From Prochlorococcus sp. AG-432-D11 (GTDB lineage: Bacteria; Cyanobacteriota; Cyanobacteriia; PCC-6307; Cyanobiaceae), in the NCBI GenBank assembly GCA_003212885.1, contig QCOP01000001.1, positions 1 to 64,000 on the forward strand: a DNA stretch of 64,000 nucleotides. Reading direction: 5' to 3'. Positions within the stretch are counted from its first letter, which is position 1, and each line of letters opens with the position of its first letter. Positions 36,585 through 47,299 of this stretch are shown in pieces. The position numbers and the translations under genes are program-made. The notes beneath the pieces are model-generated. The model was not told the origin of the DNA. It saw only the letters and a program-made list of their open reading frames with translations, and did no database searches.

Positions 36585-38918
36585 ATGCTTGAAACCGCCT
36601 CCACATCCAAGACTAATCACAATAAGTCCAGTAGTGACTTAGAAGAACTTACATGCAAACAACCACAATTAAGAACTGAACCAATCTGTAGCACAGAGGA
36701 ATATCAAATTCAATTACCCGAGTGGCTTGTCGATTGTTTAGAAAACGCTCCACCAGGCATTGGAGAATCGTGTCCAACTACATCAGAATCATTATTGGCT
36801 AGTGCTTTTGACTTAGCTTTTAGACTTCACAAAGGTCAATTCCGTGCCAGTGGAGAACCATACATAGTTCATCCCGTTGCAGTAGCAGATCTACTCAAAC
36901 AAATTGGTGCAAGTCCAACTGTTATTGCAGCTGGATTCTTACACGATGCAGTTGAAGATACACATCTCACGCTTGAACAATTAGAAGCCTTTTTCGGGAA
37001 AGAAGTTAGTTGCCTGGTTGATGGAGTAACAAAATTAGGAAGTATTCATTTTACAAATAGAACAGAAGCACAAGCAGAGAACTTGCGGAGAATGTTTTTA
37101 GCTATGGCTAGTGATATTAGAGTTGTTCTGGTCAAACTGGCCGATAGATTGCATAACATGCGTACCATAAGTTCTCTTAAGCCTGACAAACAACAACGCA
37201 TTGCCCTAGAAACGAGAGAAATTTATGCTCCATTAGCTAACAGATTAGGTATTGGTCGATTCAAATGGGAACTAGAAGATCTCTCGTTCAAACTGCTTGA
37301 ACCAAAGGCCTTTAAAGAAATTCAAAAAGAGATTTCAACAAAAAGAAGTGATCGAGAAAAGAGATTAGGCATAACAATGAAGCTTTTAGAAAACAAGCTC
37401 AATTCAGCCGGCTTAAAAAATTGCGAAGTTGATGGTCGCCCCAAGCATCTCTTTGGCATATGGAGCAAAATGCAAAGACAAAAAAAGGAGTTTCATGAAA
37501 TTTATGATGTTGCTGCTCTAAGAATTATTGTTCCATCACTAGAAGGATGTTACCGAGCGCTTGCAGTTGTCCACGATACATTCAGGCCAATTCCCGGACG
37601 ATTCAAAGACTATATAGGCTTGCCTAAAGCAAATGGTTACCAATCGCTCCATACAGCAGTGATTGGAAGACATAGGCCCATAGAAGTTCAAATCCGAACT
37701 CCAGAAATGCATCAAATTTCTGAATTTGGAATAGCAGCTCACTGGAAGTACAAAGAAGGAGGCTCACCGGCTATGGGAAATACCGAAAGATTTAATTGGT
37801 TACGTCAATTAGTAGAATGGCAACAAGAAGGTGGCAATGATGATCATAATGATTACCTGTCTTCTATCAAGGAAGATCTATTTGATGAAGAAGTTTTTGT
37901 TTTTACCCCAAAAGGTGATGTTGTCGGTTTAAGGAAAGGCTCTACTCCAATCGATTTTGCTTATAGGATCCATTCCGAAGTTGGCAACCATTGCCATGGA
38001 ACTAGAATCAATGACAGACTTTCTCCATTATCAAAGCCATTAAGCAATGGTGATTTTGTTGAGATCTTAACTAACAATTCTGCTCACCCTAGTCTTGATT
38101 GGTTAAACTTTGTTGCCACCACAACAGCAAGGAACCGAATTCGCCAATGGTATAAGAAAAGTCATAGGGATGAAACTATTCAAAGAGGAAAAGAATTACT
38201 AGAAAAAGAGCTTGGCAGGAAAGGCTTTGAAACACTCTTAAAAGGAGATGCCATGCAAAAAGTAGCTGATCGATGCAATTTAAAATCGATAGAAGATCTA
38301 ATGGCTGCACTTGGTTTCGGAGCTATTACTCTTCACCAAGTCATCAACAGATTAAGAGAAGAAATCCGTTTGCAAAACATTACCCATATTCCCCCTCAAT
38401 CCAATACTGAAGTTGCAGAAGAATTATCTAGCCGAGAACCAATACCATTAAGGAATCTCTCAAAAGAGAACTCTCCCATTGTTGGAGTAGAAGGGCTAGA
38501 TTATCGCCTTGGGGGCTGTTGTAATCCTTTGCCTGGGGAAGCAATTGTAGGGACCGTTGCATTAGGAAATCATGGCATTACTATCCATAAACAAAACTGC
38601 GTCAATGTAAATTCAATCCCCAGCGATAGGCAACTACCCGTTAGATGGAATCAAAAATCTTCTATAATTAATGCAAGGTTTTCAAGTCAGGTCAAAATAG
38701 AAGTAATTGATCGTGTTGGAATTCTCAAAGACATTTTAATGAGATTATCTGATAGTGGGATTAACGTTAGTGATGCTCGTGTCAAAACTGCTTATGGAAA
38801 GCCTGCATGCATTGATTTAAGAATAGAAGTTCAAGACGCAGAGCAACTGAAAATAACTATGAACCAAATCCGCTCCATGGCAGACGTAATTGATATTGCT
38901 CGAACAAGCTTGAATTAA
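36585..38918 (+). CDS. spoT: Bifunctional (p)ppGpp synthetase/hydrolase (SpoT/RelA)
   Basis: Controls the stringent alarmone. The HD hydrolase domain (AFRLHKGQFRASGEPYIVHP, FLHDAVEDT) is intact, followed by the synthetase domain (RFKDYIGLPKANGYQSLHTAV), a TGS domain (FVFTPKGDVVGLRKGSTPIDFAYRIHS) and a C-terminal ACT domain (VIDRVGILKDILMRLSDSGINV). The 777-residue length is normal. It appears to be the genome's likely single long RSH protein, which is inferred from small-genome habit. Confidence 0.95.
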   Translation: MLETASTSKTNHNKSSSDLEELTCKQPQLRTEPICSTEEYQIQLPEWLVDCLENAPPGIGESCPTTSESLLASAFDLAFRLHKGQFRASGEPYIVHPVAVADLLKQIGASPTVIAAGFLHDAVEDTHLTLEQLEAFFGKEVSCLVDGVTKLGSIHFTNRTEAQAENLRRMFLAMASDIRVVLVKLADRLHNMRTISSLKPDKQQRIALETREIYAPLANRLGIGRFKWELEDLSFKLLEPKAFKEIQKEISTKRSDREKRLGITMKLLENKLNSAGLKNCEVDGRPKHLFGIWSKMQRQKKEFHEIYDVAALRIIVPSLEGCYRALAVVHDTFRPIPGRFKDYIGLPKANGYQSLHTAVIGRHRPIEVQIRTPEMHQISEFGIAAHWKYKEGGSPAMGNTERFNWLRQLVEWQQEGGNDDHNDYLSSIKEDLFDEEVFVFTPKGDVVGLRKGSTPIDFAYRIHSEVGNHCHGTRINDRLSPLSKPLSNGDFVEILTNNSAHPSLDWLNFVATTTARNRIRQWYKKSHRDETIQRGKELLEKELGRKGFETLLKGDAMQKVADRCNLKSIEDLMAALGFGAITLHQVINRLREEIRLQNITHIPPQSNTEVAEELSSREPIPLRNLSKENSPIVGVEGLDYRLGGCCNPLPGEAIVGTVALGNHGITIHKQNCVNVNSIPSDRQLPVRWNQKSSIINARFSSQVKIEVIDRVGILKDILMRLSDSGINVSDARVKTAYGKPACIDLRIEVQDAEQLKITMNQIRSMADVIDIARTSLN

Positions 38919-39124
38919 CTTTCCTGAAACAACAAGCTTTGATCTCTCAAAATTATCAGACTTTATTAATCCCCTCACAACTAGACATTAGAAATATTTT
39001 TTCATCAAAAAAATGTTATAAAAATTCTATATGCATATTCATAGACAACAAAATATAGCCATAGCAAAAATATTAAACTATAAAATCTAGACAATTCATG
39101 CTACGAGTAAAATCAACCTAATAT

Positions 39125-39598
39125 TTAATGCTTTTTCAAATAACGATGTCTTGTAGAAATACTTCTGAAGGCGCCATAGGAAAGCACTCCAGTAAGCAAT
39201 CCTAGAAGCAATCCAAAAACTGATGAGCCTAAAAGAATCCTGCTACTAAATAACCAACCTTGCTCAAATAACTCTTTTTTAGATAATTGATTGAGAGCTT
39301 CAAGATTGGTTCCTTCACCTAGGAATATAGATCCAACTTTATAATTAAACACATATAGCGGCACATAAGTTACTGGATTACTTACCCAGGTGCCAGCTGC
39401 TGCAAGAAGATGATTCCCCTTAAACAAACTGGCAAGACAAACGCCAATAATCGTTTGAAAACCAAAAAAGGGAAAGCAACCGCTAAAAACCCCGACAGCC
39501 AATCCTCTCGCTCGTTGAGCAGGAGTACCTTCCTGATTCATCAGCCACTTAATCAGAAACCTTACTCTTGTACAGTGCTTAAAGAAAACTTTGCTCAT
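39125..39598 (-). CDS. DUF2062 membrane protein
   Basis: RARGLAVGVFSGCFPFFGFQTIIGV and NPVTYVPLYVFNYKVGSIFLG match DUF2062, a membrane domain with two to three helices found in many bacteria, some linked to glycosyltransferases. Function unknown here. The ATG is at 39598; the 206-bp convergent spacer before it holds no obvious terminator. Confidence 0.8.
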   Translation of the reverse strand: MSKVFFKHCTRVRFLIKWLMNQEGTPAQRARGLAVGVFSGCFPFFGFQTIIGVCLASLFKGNHLLAAAGTWVSNPVTYVPLYVFNYKVGSIFLGEGTNLEALNQLSKKELFEQGWLFSSRILLGSSVFGLLLGLLTGVLSYGAFRSISTRHRYLKKH

Positions 39599-39664
39599 GT
39601 CTACAAATATTCAAATCAAAAAAAGAAACTTCCCTCAAATTAAAGATTTTCAGTTAAAACTTTA

Positions 39665-41032
39665 ATGAGTTTAACATTGCCCACCGAAGATACCATTGCA
39701 GCAATTGCATCAGCAATTGCTGCAGGCAGTGGCGGAATTGCTGTAATACGAATATCTGGCAACAAAGCACAAGAGGCAGTTCAACAAATAGTCAATCTTC
39801 CTGGCAAGCAAAGATGGGAAAGTCACAAGATCCTTTACGGTCATATTGTGAATACAAAAAGCCAACAAAATATTGATGAGGTCCTCATTTTAAATATGGA
39901 GGGACCTAGAAGTTTTACAGGTGAAAATATCGTTGAGATTCACTGTCATGGTGGTTTAGTTAATGTTCAAAGAGTACTGGCACAAGTACTTGAACACCCT
40001 CAAGTAAGACGTGCATTACCAGGAGAATTTAGTCAACGAGCAGTCTTAAATGGGAAGTTAAATATAACTCAAGCAGAAGCTATTAATGACTTAATTTGTG
40101 CAAGAAGTGAAAAAGCTGCTGACCTAGCAATAGCAGGTCTTGAAGGCAATATAAGCCTTGAGATAAACTCCTTTAGAGATCAACTACTCAATCTCTTAAG
40201 TGAAATTGAAGCACGAATTGACTTTGAAGAAAATTTATCACCTTTAGATCCCAAGAAATTGATTAAAGATATTATCAATCTTAAAGATGATCTTCAAAAA
40301 CTTATAAGTGCTTCTAAGCAAGGAGCATTGGCACATAATGGGATTAAAGTTGCCATTATTGGTCAACCTAATGTTGGCAAAAGCTCATTATTAAATAGTC
40401 TTCTCAAGCGACAAAAAGCAATCGTCACAGATTTACCAGGTACCACTAGAGATGTTATAGAGAGTGAAATTATTTTGGAAGGTATGCCCATAACTTTAAT
40501 TGATACAGCAGGGGTAAGAGAAACTAACGATAAAATTGAAAAAATTGGCATCGCAAGAAGTCAACAAGCTATAGCCTTAGCAGATATTATTATTCTAGTA
40601 TTTGATCTTAATTTAGGATGGACATCTCTTGATGAGAACCTACTAAAACAAATCCCTCCAAAAACTCCTAGGATAATTGTTGGCAACAAATCTGATCTTA
40701 TTTTTAGCAAAAATAATAACATGGCAGATATATATATAAGCACAGTTAATGGGGAAGGTAACAATAATCTCTTAGAGCAATTAGTAAATATCTCTGGTGC
40801 TCAAAACTTAAATAGTCTAGAATTTTCTCTCAATGAAAGACAATTAGATTTAGTAAAAGAGGCATCGAATTCTCTAAAGGAAGTCGAAAAAGCAGCAGCA
40901 AATGACTTGCCATGGGATTTCTGGACAATTGACTTGCGAAGAGCAATTTATTCGTTAGGTGAATTAACTGGTGAAGAAATTTCCGAAACTATTCTTGACC
41001 GAATTTTTTCAAAATTTTGTATTGGGAAGTAA
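39665..41032 (+). CDS. mnmE: tRNA modification GTPase MnmE
   Basis: With MnmG it installs cmnm5 on U34 of tRNAs. The N-terminal folate-binding domain (DTIAAIASAIAAGSGGIAVIRISG), helical domain, inserted G domain with GQPNVGKSS near 233 and DLPGTTRD, and the C-terminal FCIGK with the catalytic Cys are all present. Length 455. Confidence 0.97.
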   Translation: MSLTLPTEDTIAAIASAIAAGSGGIAVIRISGNKAQEAVQQIVNLPGKQRWESHKILYGHIVNTKSQQNIDEVLILNMEGPRSFTGENIVEIHCHGGLVNVQRVLAQVLEHPQVRRALPGEFSQRAVLNGKLNITQAEAINDLICARSEKAADLAIAGLEGNISLEINSFRDQLLNLLSEIEARIDFEENLSPLDPKKLIKDIINLKDDLQKLISASKQGALAHNGIKVAIIGQPNVGKSSLLNSLLKRQKAIVTDLPGTTRDVIESEIILEGMPITLIDTAGVRETNDKIEKIGIARSQQAIALADIIILVFDLNLGWTSLDENLLKQIPPKTPRIIVGNKSDLIFSKNNNMADIYISTVNGEGNNNLLEQLVNISGAQNLNSLEFSLNERQLDLVKEASNSLKEVEKAAANDLPWDFWTIDLRRAIYSLGELTGEEISETILDRIFSKFCIGK

Positions 41033-41079
41033 GTTTCCTATATTAAAGCTTAAACATTAATCTCAGACCAATTGTTCTC

Positions 41080-41949
41080 TTGAAAAATATCACTCCTTCA
41101 ATTCAAAAGGTACTTGACAAGTTTCTAGATGAGGACATTGGACGCGGAGATCTTAGTCTTATCAATACCGAAGACAAATTTGTAAATGCCCACTGGATCT
41201 CAAAGCAAAATGCTATTTTTTGTGGAGGGCTATTTATAGAGTACATTTTCCTAAAATTGAATGCATCTACAAAAGTTAAGCTAAAAAAAACTGACGGTGA
41301 AACATTAACTGCAGGTGAAAAAATCCTAGAATTAACTGGTCCAGTGGCTTCTTTACTATCAGGAGAACGAACAGCTCTTAATCTCTCTATGCATCTTTCA
41401 GGAATTGCTACTGCAACAAAAAAAATGGTTTCATACCTTGAGGGCACGGAAATAAAACTTGCTGATACAAGGAAAACAACACCAGGGCTAAGAGTTTTTG
41501 AAAAATATGCCTTTAGATGTGGAGGAGGAATAAACCACAGAATGGGGCTAGATGATGCCGCTATGTTGAAAGAAAATCATATAGCATGGGGACAAAGTAT
41601 TACTCAATCTGTTGAGGAGCTTCGTCAAAACATACCGTGGACAGCAAAAATTATTGTTGAAGCAGAAACTCCTCAACAAGCAAAAGAAGCTGTTCAAGCA
41701 GGAGCTGATGGAGTTCTTCTTGACGAAATGAATCCTGAAAAAATATCTATTTTAGTTCCACAATTAAGAGAAATTGCATCAATAAAAAATAAAAAGGTTA
41801 TAATAGAAGCTTCTGGGATTAATCCAAATAATATAAAAAAATATCTATCAACTGGTATTGACTTGATATCAAGCAGTGCAGCAATAACTAAAAGTCCATG
41901 GATAGATTTCAGCATGCGCTTTAACAGTCCTGAACAAGATCTGTTATGA
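41080..41949 (+). CDS. nadC: Nicotinate-nucleotide pyrophosphorylase (QPRTase)
   Basis: Converts quinolinate and PRPP to nicotinate mononucleotide in NAD synthesis. [21 protein letters not shown] and [15 protein letters not shown] are family motifs. The start is TTG at 41080. The stop overlaps argS by ATGA. Confidence 0.96.
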   Translation: MKNITPSIQKVLDKFLDEDIGRGDLSLINTEDKFVNAHWISKQNAIFCGGLFIEYIFLKLNASTKVKLKKTDGETLTAGEKILELTGPVASLLSGERTALNLSMHLSGIATATKKMVSYLEGTEIKLADTRKTTPGLRVFEKYAFRCGGGINHRMGLDDAAMLKENHIAWGQSITQSVEELRQNIPWTAKIIVEAETPQQAKEAVQAGADGVLLDEMNPEKISILVPQLREIASIKNKKVIIEASGINPNNIKKYLSTGIDLISSSAAITKSPWIDFSMRFNSPEQDLL

Positions 41950-43757
41950 AACAAATCGAAAAAACTCTTGAAAACTTAATAGGGCAGTCTTTGAACGCAG
42001 CTTTAGCTGAAGGTTCATTAACTAAACATACAAATGATTGTTCTTGTCAAATTAGTGTTTTACCTTCCACAAAGCCAGAGTTTGGAGATTTCCAAATTAA
42101 TAGTGCTCTATCTCTAGCTAAGGTTTTCAGAAAATCACCTCGTGAAATTGCAGAATTAATTATAAATCAACTAAACAAAATCGAAAGCTTTAAGAACATC
42201 TGTAAGCCTGCTGAAATTGCTGGACCAGGTTTTATAAATTTAACCTTAAATGAGAGTTGTTTGATCTCAGGAATTTTTCAACGACTTAATGATTCGAATC
42301 TATGTGTTCCTAAAGTAGAAGTCAACTTAAAAGAGCATCAGAAAAAACCTATAGTAGTTGATTTCTCAAGCCCAAATATCGCAAAAGAAATGCATGTTGG
42401 ACATCTGCGCTCCACAATCATAGGAGATTCAATAGCAAGAGTCCTTGAGTTTCGAGGATATAAGGTACTTCGTCTAAATCATGTTGGCGACTGGGGCACT
42501 CAATTTGGAATGTTGATTACACATCTAAAAGAGGTAGCACCTCAAGCACTAAAAGAATCAAATGCTATCGAATTAGGAGATTTAGTGACTTTTTACAGAG
42601 AAGCAAAAATAAAGTTCGATGAAGATAAAAATTTTCAAAAAGCATCTAGAGATGAAGTAGTTAAGTTACAAAATGGTAATGTTGATAGTCTTAAAGCCTG
42701 GAGCTTATTGTGTAATCAATCTCGTAAAGAGTTCCAAATAATATATGATCGACTAAATATTAATCTTATTGAGAGAGGAGAATCTTTCTACAATAAATTT
42801 TTAAAAGGAGTAATCAATGAACTTGATGAATGTGCATTATTAAAAAAAGATAATGGTGCACAATGTGTTTTTTTGAATGAAGTCAAGGGGTGGAAGAGCA
42901 CCTCTCCCCCAGTAATTGTGCAAAAAAGTGATGGAGGATTCAACTATGCAACTACAGACCTTGCAGCTATTAAATATCGACTATCTGCCGTTCCAGAAGG
43001 AGATGGAGCAGAACGATTAATATACGTCACAGATTCAGGCCAAGCAAGTCATTTTGAAAGTGTTTTTGAGATTGGGAAACTTGCTAATTGGGTAACTAAT
43101 AAAAATCAATGTAAACACGTACCTTTTGGTTTAGTACTTGGCGCAGATGGGAAAAAACTCAAAACTCGTTCAGGTCATACTGTTAGATTAAAAGACTTGC
43201 TGGATGAATCAGTGGAACGAGCAAAAGCAGATTTAATATCAAGGCTTTCTTCTGAAAAACGAGAAGAAAATGAGGAATTTATTAATAAAGTTTCAAAAGT
43301 AATTGGCATTGCTTCCGTTAAATATGCTGACCTCAGTCAAAATCGAACAACAAATTATCAATTTAATTTTGATCGAATGCTCAACTTACAAGGTAATACT
43401 GCACCATACCTTTTATACGCCTTTGTTAGAATTGCAGGGATTCAGCGTAAAGGTGGAAATATAAATCATGCCATTAATAGCCTGAAATTTACTACACAAC
43501 AAGAATGGAATCTCATTAGGCACTTGCTAAAATTTGATGATATAATAATAGAAGTAGAAGAAGAACTCCTTCCTAATAGATTGTGTAACTACTTGTTTGA
43601 ATTAAGCCAAATTTTTAATAGATTTTATGACAAGATTCCAATACTTAAAGCCAATGTTATAGAAAAGTCATCTCGCTTAGCACTTTGCAAATTAACTGCT
43701 GATACCTTACAACTAGGATTAAGTCTTTTAGGCATTGAAACATTACAAAGAATGTAA
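41946..43757 (+). CDS. argS: Arginyl-tRNA synthetase
   Basis: A class I synthetase that charges tRNA-Arg. The N-terminal Add1 domain, HIGH-type HVGH near 149 ([20 protein letters not shown]), and a degenerate KMSKS site (GKKLKTRSG), as common in ArgRS, are seen, followed by the DALR anticodon-binding domain. Length 603. It overlaps nadC (ATGA) and the next gene (TAATG). Confidence 0.97.
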   Translation: MKQIEKTLENLIGQSLNAALAEGSLTKHTNDCSCQISVLPSTKPEFGDFQINSALSLAKVFRKSPREIAELIINQLNKIESFKNICKPAEIAGPGFINLTLNESCLISGIFQRLNDSNLCVPKVEVNLKEHQKKPIVVDFSSPNIAKEMHVGHLRSTIIGDSIARVLEFRGYKVLRLNHVGDWGTQFGMLITHLKEVAPQALKESNAIELGDLVTFYREAKIKFDEDKNFQKASRDEVVKLQNGNVDSLKAWSLLCNQSRKEFQIIYDRLNINLIERGESFYNKFLKGVINELDECALLKKDNGAQCVFLNEVKGWKSTSPPVIVQKSDGGFNYATTDLAAIKYRLSAVPEGDGAERLIYVTDSGQASHFESVFEIGKLANWVTNKNQCKHVPFGLVLGADGKKLKTRSGHTVRLKDLLDESVERAKADLISRLSSEKREENEEFINKVSKVIGIASVKYADLSQNRTTNYQFNFDRMLNLQGNTAPYLLYAFVRIAGIQRKGGNINHAINSLKFTTQQEWNLIRHLLKFDDIIIEVEEELLPNRLCNYLFELSQIFNRFYDKIPILKANVIEKSSRLALCKLTADTLQLGLSLLGIETLQRM

Positions 43758-44890
43758 TGAAAAATTCACGAAACCCCATTAACAATGAACCTCCCTCTCC
43801 CCGTATTGCGGTTCAGAATATGCAATCTTACTCTGCACCACTAGAAGGTAGAAGAAACTTACTTAGGCTAGACTTTAATGAGAATACTCTTGGACCAAGT
43901 CCAAAAGTAATTGAAGTAATTAAGAAATTCTCATCAGAAGAAATAGCAATTTATCCGGAATATAGTGATCTATTAGATTTAATCACTAAGACGATTAATA
44001 TTTCAAGAAGTAAAAGCATTTTAAATACAAATCAAATTGGTCTTTTTAATGGGGTTGATGCTGCTATTAATGCAATATTTCACTCTTATGGTGATAGTCG
44101 CGATAAGCTTTTAACAACTATTCCTACATTTGGCTATTACTCACCATGTGCAGCAATGCGAGGCATGGAAGTAATGGCAATTCCCTACAAAACTGGAAGT
44201 TTTGAATTCCCTTTCAACTTAATATCTAACTATTTAAAAGAACATACTCCAAAGCTACTAATTATATGTAACCCTAATAATCCTACAGGTACAATGTTAG
44301 ACCCTTCTAAAATCATTGAACTTGCTAAAATATCTCCAAAAACTTTAGTCATTATTGATGAAGTATATGAAGCATTCTTAGGACAAAGTGTTATTCCAAT
44401 AATCAACTTTAATGACACAAAAAATATTATTATATTAAGGTCTCTCTCAAAAACAGCTGGTCTAGCAGGTCTAAGGATTGGTTTTGCAATAGGCAATAGT
44501 CAAGTTATTGATCATATAAAAAGTGTTACAGGACCTTATGACATAAACAGTTTTGCAGTAGCAGCAGCTTACGCCTCATTATCCGATGCTTCACATACAA
44601 AAAGATATGTAGAAGAAGTTATAAAAGCAAGGGAATGGATCAAAAATAAACTTATCTATCATGATATAAGATATCATATAGATGCTGGAAACTACTTTCT
44701 TATTTGGCCTAAAAAAGAAACTAAATTAGTAGAGAATCTCCTAAAAAAATCTGGTATTTTAGTTAGAAATATGTCTGGAAAATATTTAATAGATAAGTCA
44801 TTAAGAGTTAGTATTGGTACATTAGAGCAAATGAAGTTTTTCTGGGAAGTATTTGAAAAAATAGAAACTAAAAATCAATCTAAAACATAA
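43757..44890 (+). CDS. Histidinol-phosphate aminotransferase-like PLP enzyme
   Basis: A fold-type I aminotransferase of 377 residues. RLDFNENTLGPSPKV, CNPNNPTGTML, IIDEVYEAF and SLSKTAGLAGLRIGFAIG with the PLP Lys (about 233) fit HisC and related aromatic aminotransferases. Whether it serves histidine synthesis or another amino-transfer cannot be settled here; no his genes adjoin. It starts inside the argS stop (TAATG) and overlaps the next gene convergently by 16 bp. Confidence 0.8.
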   Translation: MKNSRNPINNEPPSPRIAVQNMQSYSAPLEGRRNLLRLDFNENTLGPSPKVIEVIKKFSSEEIAIYPEYSDLLDLITKTINISRSKSILNTNQIGLFNGVDAAINAIFHSYGDSRDKLLTTIPTFGYYSPCAAMRGMEVMAIPYKTGSFEFPFNLISNYLKEHTPKLLIICNPNNPTGTMLDPSKIIELAKISPKTLVIIDEVYEAFLGQSVIPIINFNDTKNIIILRSLSKTAGLAGLRIGFAIGNSQVIDHIKSVTGPYDINSFAVAAAYASLSDASHTKRYVEEVIKAREWIKNKLIYHDIRYHIDAGNYFLIWPKKETKLVENLLKKSGILVRNMSGKYLIDKSLRVSIGTLEQMKFFWEVFEKIETKNQSKT

Positions 44891-45618
44891 ATCTTCAAAT
44901 TATCTGGCAAATCTTTAGAAACACTAATTGTCTTAGGACTCTTAATAACCTCAACTCCTTTGAGGGCATCTAAAAAGGGATTAATGTCAGTTAAATCGCA
45001 ATTTTTTAAGTTTTCATCCTTAATATATTGAACTGGGATAACTAATTTCGGACCCATACTTCTTACAACTTCAGCGGCTTCTTTCCCATTAAACACTTTA
45101 GAGCCTCCGCCAACTGCAATAAATAACACATCAGGCTTACCAATTAGTAACTGATCTTCAGTTGAAGGAAGGGTTGCAGCGCCACCAAAATGAACAAAAT
45201 TCAAATCCCCTTGATTCCACTGCCACAAAGACGAGAATCCATATCTTCGACCATTCAATCGATCATGAGGAGAATGAAAACCTCTTATTCTCAAACCATT
45301 TATTTTGTAAGAGCCTGGTTCAACCAAAAATATTTCATACTTATCTTTGTACTTTATATATCCCTCATCAAGTAAAAGTGAGCTTGCAAGAACAATATCA
45401 GCATCAACATTAGGTTCATCTAAATTTTGAGTACAGCCAACAGCTTTAAATGGATTTAGTAAAATCTTATGACCTGCACCATTAATTATCATTGAGCTAT
45501 GGCCAAGATTTGTTATTTTTACCTTTTCTGCACGAGCAAAAAAAGGAAAGCTTGTAGAAAACAAGACAACTAAGATAATTGTTCGTAAAGTCTTTGTTAG
45601 AAGCAAGTAAAAATTCAT
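44875..45618 (-). CDS. Exported metallo-beta-lactamase-fold protein without metal ligands
   Basis: A Sec signal peptide (residues 1-30, ending FARA) is followed by a UlaG-like MBL fold: ITNLGHSSMIING, KILLNPF, VVGA-type strands and LVIPVQY. The HxHxDH zinc motif is replaced by SLLLDE (about 80-85); the DP of the first strand reads NP (55-56), and the usual C-terminal IPxHY reads IPVQY. With these ligands gone it is unlikely to be a zinc hydrolase. Role unknown, probably binding or structural in the periplasm or lumen. Confidence 0.75.
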   Translation of the reverse strand: MNFYLLLTKTLRTIILVVLFSTSFPFFARAEKVKITNLGHSSMIINGAGHKILLNPFKAVGCTQNLDEPNVDADIVLASSLLLDEGYIKYKDKYEIFLVEPGSYKINGLRIRGFHSPHDRLNGRRYGFSSLWQWNQGDLNFVHFGGAATLPSTEDQLLIGKPDVLFIAVGGGSKVFNGKEAAEVVRSMGPKLVIPVQYIKDENLKNCDLTDINPFLDALKGVEVIKSPKTISVSKDLPDNLKIYVLD

Positions 45619-45650
45619 AAACTAATTTCTCAAAAAATAAAAGTAGCAAG

Positions 45651-46250
45651 TCATTCTCTCATTTTAGTCAAAGACAAAAAATTCTTAAGTAAGTCGTGAC
45701 CAAATTCTGTAAGCACACTTTCAGGGTGAAACTGCACTCCTTGTAAGTGTAAATATTTTTTATGCATTATTCCCATAATAGTTCCATCTTCTAACCAAGC
45801 TGTTACATCAAAACAATCGGGTAAACTAACCTTTTCTGCCACAAGACTATGATATCTAGTCCCAATAAATGGATTAGCCAAACCATAGAATACACCCTTA
45901 TTATTATGGAAAATTTTTGAAGTTTTACCATGGACAAGTTCACTTGCCCCAGTAATCTTCCCACCAAAAACTTGTGCAATAGTTTGATGCCCTAAACAAA
46001 CACCAAGTATAGGGATATCGCTAGAAAGCTTCTGTACAACTTCTAGACAAATTCCTGATTGATCTGGATCACCTGGTCCTGGCGACAGAATTATTGCATT
46101 TGGACTTAATTCAATAATCTGAAGTATAGATAATTGATCATTCCTTTTTACTACAATTTCTTCAGCAACAGCAAAATCTGTAGCCAATTCACCAAGATAT
46201 TGAACAAGATTAAAAGTAAAACTATCGTAGTTATCTATTACAAGGATCAT
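45651..46250 (-). CDS. trpG: Anthranilate synthase component II (glutamine amidotransferase)
   Basis: Supplies ammonia from glutamine to TrpE (and possibly PabB). DNYDSFTFNLVQYL, SPGPGDP, nucleophile Cys85 in ILGVCLGHQ, and HPES with catalytic His/Glu are all present. Length 199. It closes a minus-strand run with dgkA and ybeY. Confidence 0.95.
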   Translation of the reverse strand: MILVIDNYDSFTFNLVQYLGELATDFAVAEEIVVKRNDQLSILQIIELSPNAIILSPGPGDPDQSGICLEVVQKLSSDIPILGVCLGHQTIAQVFGGKITGASELVHGKTSKIFHNNKGVFYGLANPFIGTRYHSLVAEKVSLPDCFDVTAWLEDGTIMGIMHKKYLHLQGVQFHPESVLTEFGHDLLKNFLSLTKMRE

Positions 46251-46257
46251 AAACAGA

Positions 46258-46722
46258 CTAAATAATTGCCAAGCGAACTAATAAAGGGGGCAACAATAAA
46301 AGTGCTCCTACTATTACAGATGTAAGTGAAGCTACTAAAACGGCTGCAGCTGCGCAATCTTTAGCTACTCGAGCCAAAGGATGAAACCGTCTACCTATCG
46401 CCAAATCTACAACAGCTTCAACAGATGTATTTATTAACTCTAAAACTAAAACAGCAGCAATAATCAAAACAAGTATGGCAAAATTATACAAAGGAAGTTC
46501 TAACCACAACCCAAGAAGACTTGCTACCGAACCTAAAGATAGATGAATACGAAAATTGCGTTGACTAGAAAAAGCGTACCCAAGTCCTTGAGCTGCATAA
46601 CGAAAACTAGAAGGCAAGTCTTTGGCTATCTTCCATGAACCTCTTCTAGAAGGCCTATCAAGATGATTTGAAAGTTTAGTAACCTTTGAGGCGTCTAAAG
46701 AATTTACTTTCTCAGCACTCAT
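46258..46722 (-). CDS. dgkA: Diacylglycerol/undecaprenol kinase, DgkA family
   Basis: A small trimeric membrane kinase. Three hydrophobic helices and the catalytic LELINTSVEAVVDLAIGRRFHPLARVAKDCAAAAVL region (Glu, Asn, Lys-Asp) are intact, and the N-terminal 30 residues are polar. Gram-positive and cyanobacterial members often phosphorylate undecaprenol. Overlaps ybeY by one base. Confidence 0.93.
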   Translation of the reverse strand: MSAEKVNSLDASKVTKLSNHLDRPSRRGSWKIAKDLPSSFRYAAQGLGYAFSSQRNFRIHLSLGSVASLLGLWLELPLYNFAILVLIIAAVLVLELINTSVEAVVDLAIGRRFHPLARVAKDCAAAAVLVASLTSVIVGALLLLPPLLVRLAII

Positions 46723-47294
46723 TACTGATTTACCTCAAAAGCACTAAGATTTGAGTAATTGTTACTAGCATTTATAAGTTTGCCCTGAAAAGTCAACATC
46801 TGATCAAGCATTTGAGAGTTCGGGTGATCCCATCCAAGTAAATGGAGAAGACCATGGGTAATAAGCCAGCATAACTCATTTTCCAAGGTGTGTTCTAAAG
46901 AAATAGCTTGTTTATGAGCAGTGGGCATGGAAACAACTATATCTCCCAGCTCTAGAGTCTCCTGAGGAAATGACAACATATGTATATTCTCATCAATAAC
47001 AGGAAAAGACAAAACATCTGTAGGCTCAGATTTGCCTAACCATTGTTGATTCAAATCAGAAATTGTTAAGTCGTCAGTAAACTGAAGACCTAAACTAAAC
47101 TTGTTCGATGCTATAAAAACTCGAGGGAGCTTTTCATGCACTAACTTTTTAGCCGAATAAATCCAAACCCTTAAACGGTCTAGCCAATATTGAGAATGAT
47201 TTAAGTAACTATTTGCGGGATTTTTAATAAAGTAATCTGAAGAAATTGGAGTAAAAGCAAGATCCAGTTCAATTTTTTCTAATTGAATTTCCAT
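46722..47294 (-). CDS. ybeY: Endoribonuclease YbeY
   Basis: A zinc-dependent RNase for 16S rRNA 3' maturation and ribosome quality control. The H3xH5xH motif reads HGLLHLLGWDH. TDVLSFP and GDIVVSMP are also family marks. I choose the ATG at 47294; TTG at 47303 and GTG at 47297 also lie in frame and would overlap the upstream stop. Confidence 0.95.
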   Translation of the reverse strand: MEIQLEKIELDLAFTPISSDYFIKNPANSYLNHSQYWLDRLRVWIYSAKKLVHEKLPRVFIASNKFSLGLQFTDDLTISDLNQQWLGKSEPTDVLSFPVIDENIHMLSFPQETLELGDIVVSMPTAHKQAISLEHTLENELCWLITHGLLHLLGWDHPNSQMLDQMLTFQGKLINASNNYSNLSAFEVNQ

Positions 47295-47299
47295 CACAT

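Noticed and set aside
38919-39124. 206-bp convergent spacer after spoT, with a 19-codon ORF
   Set aside because: AT-rich, no strong hairpin or conserved small-RNA motif; the short ORF is expected by chance.
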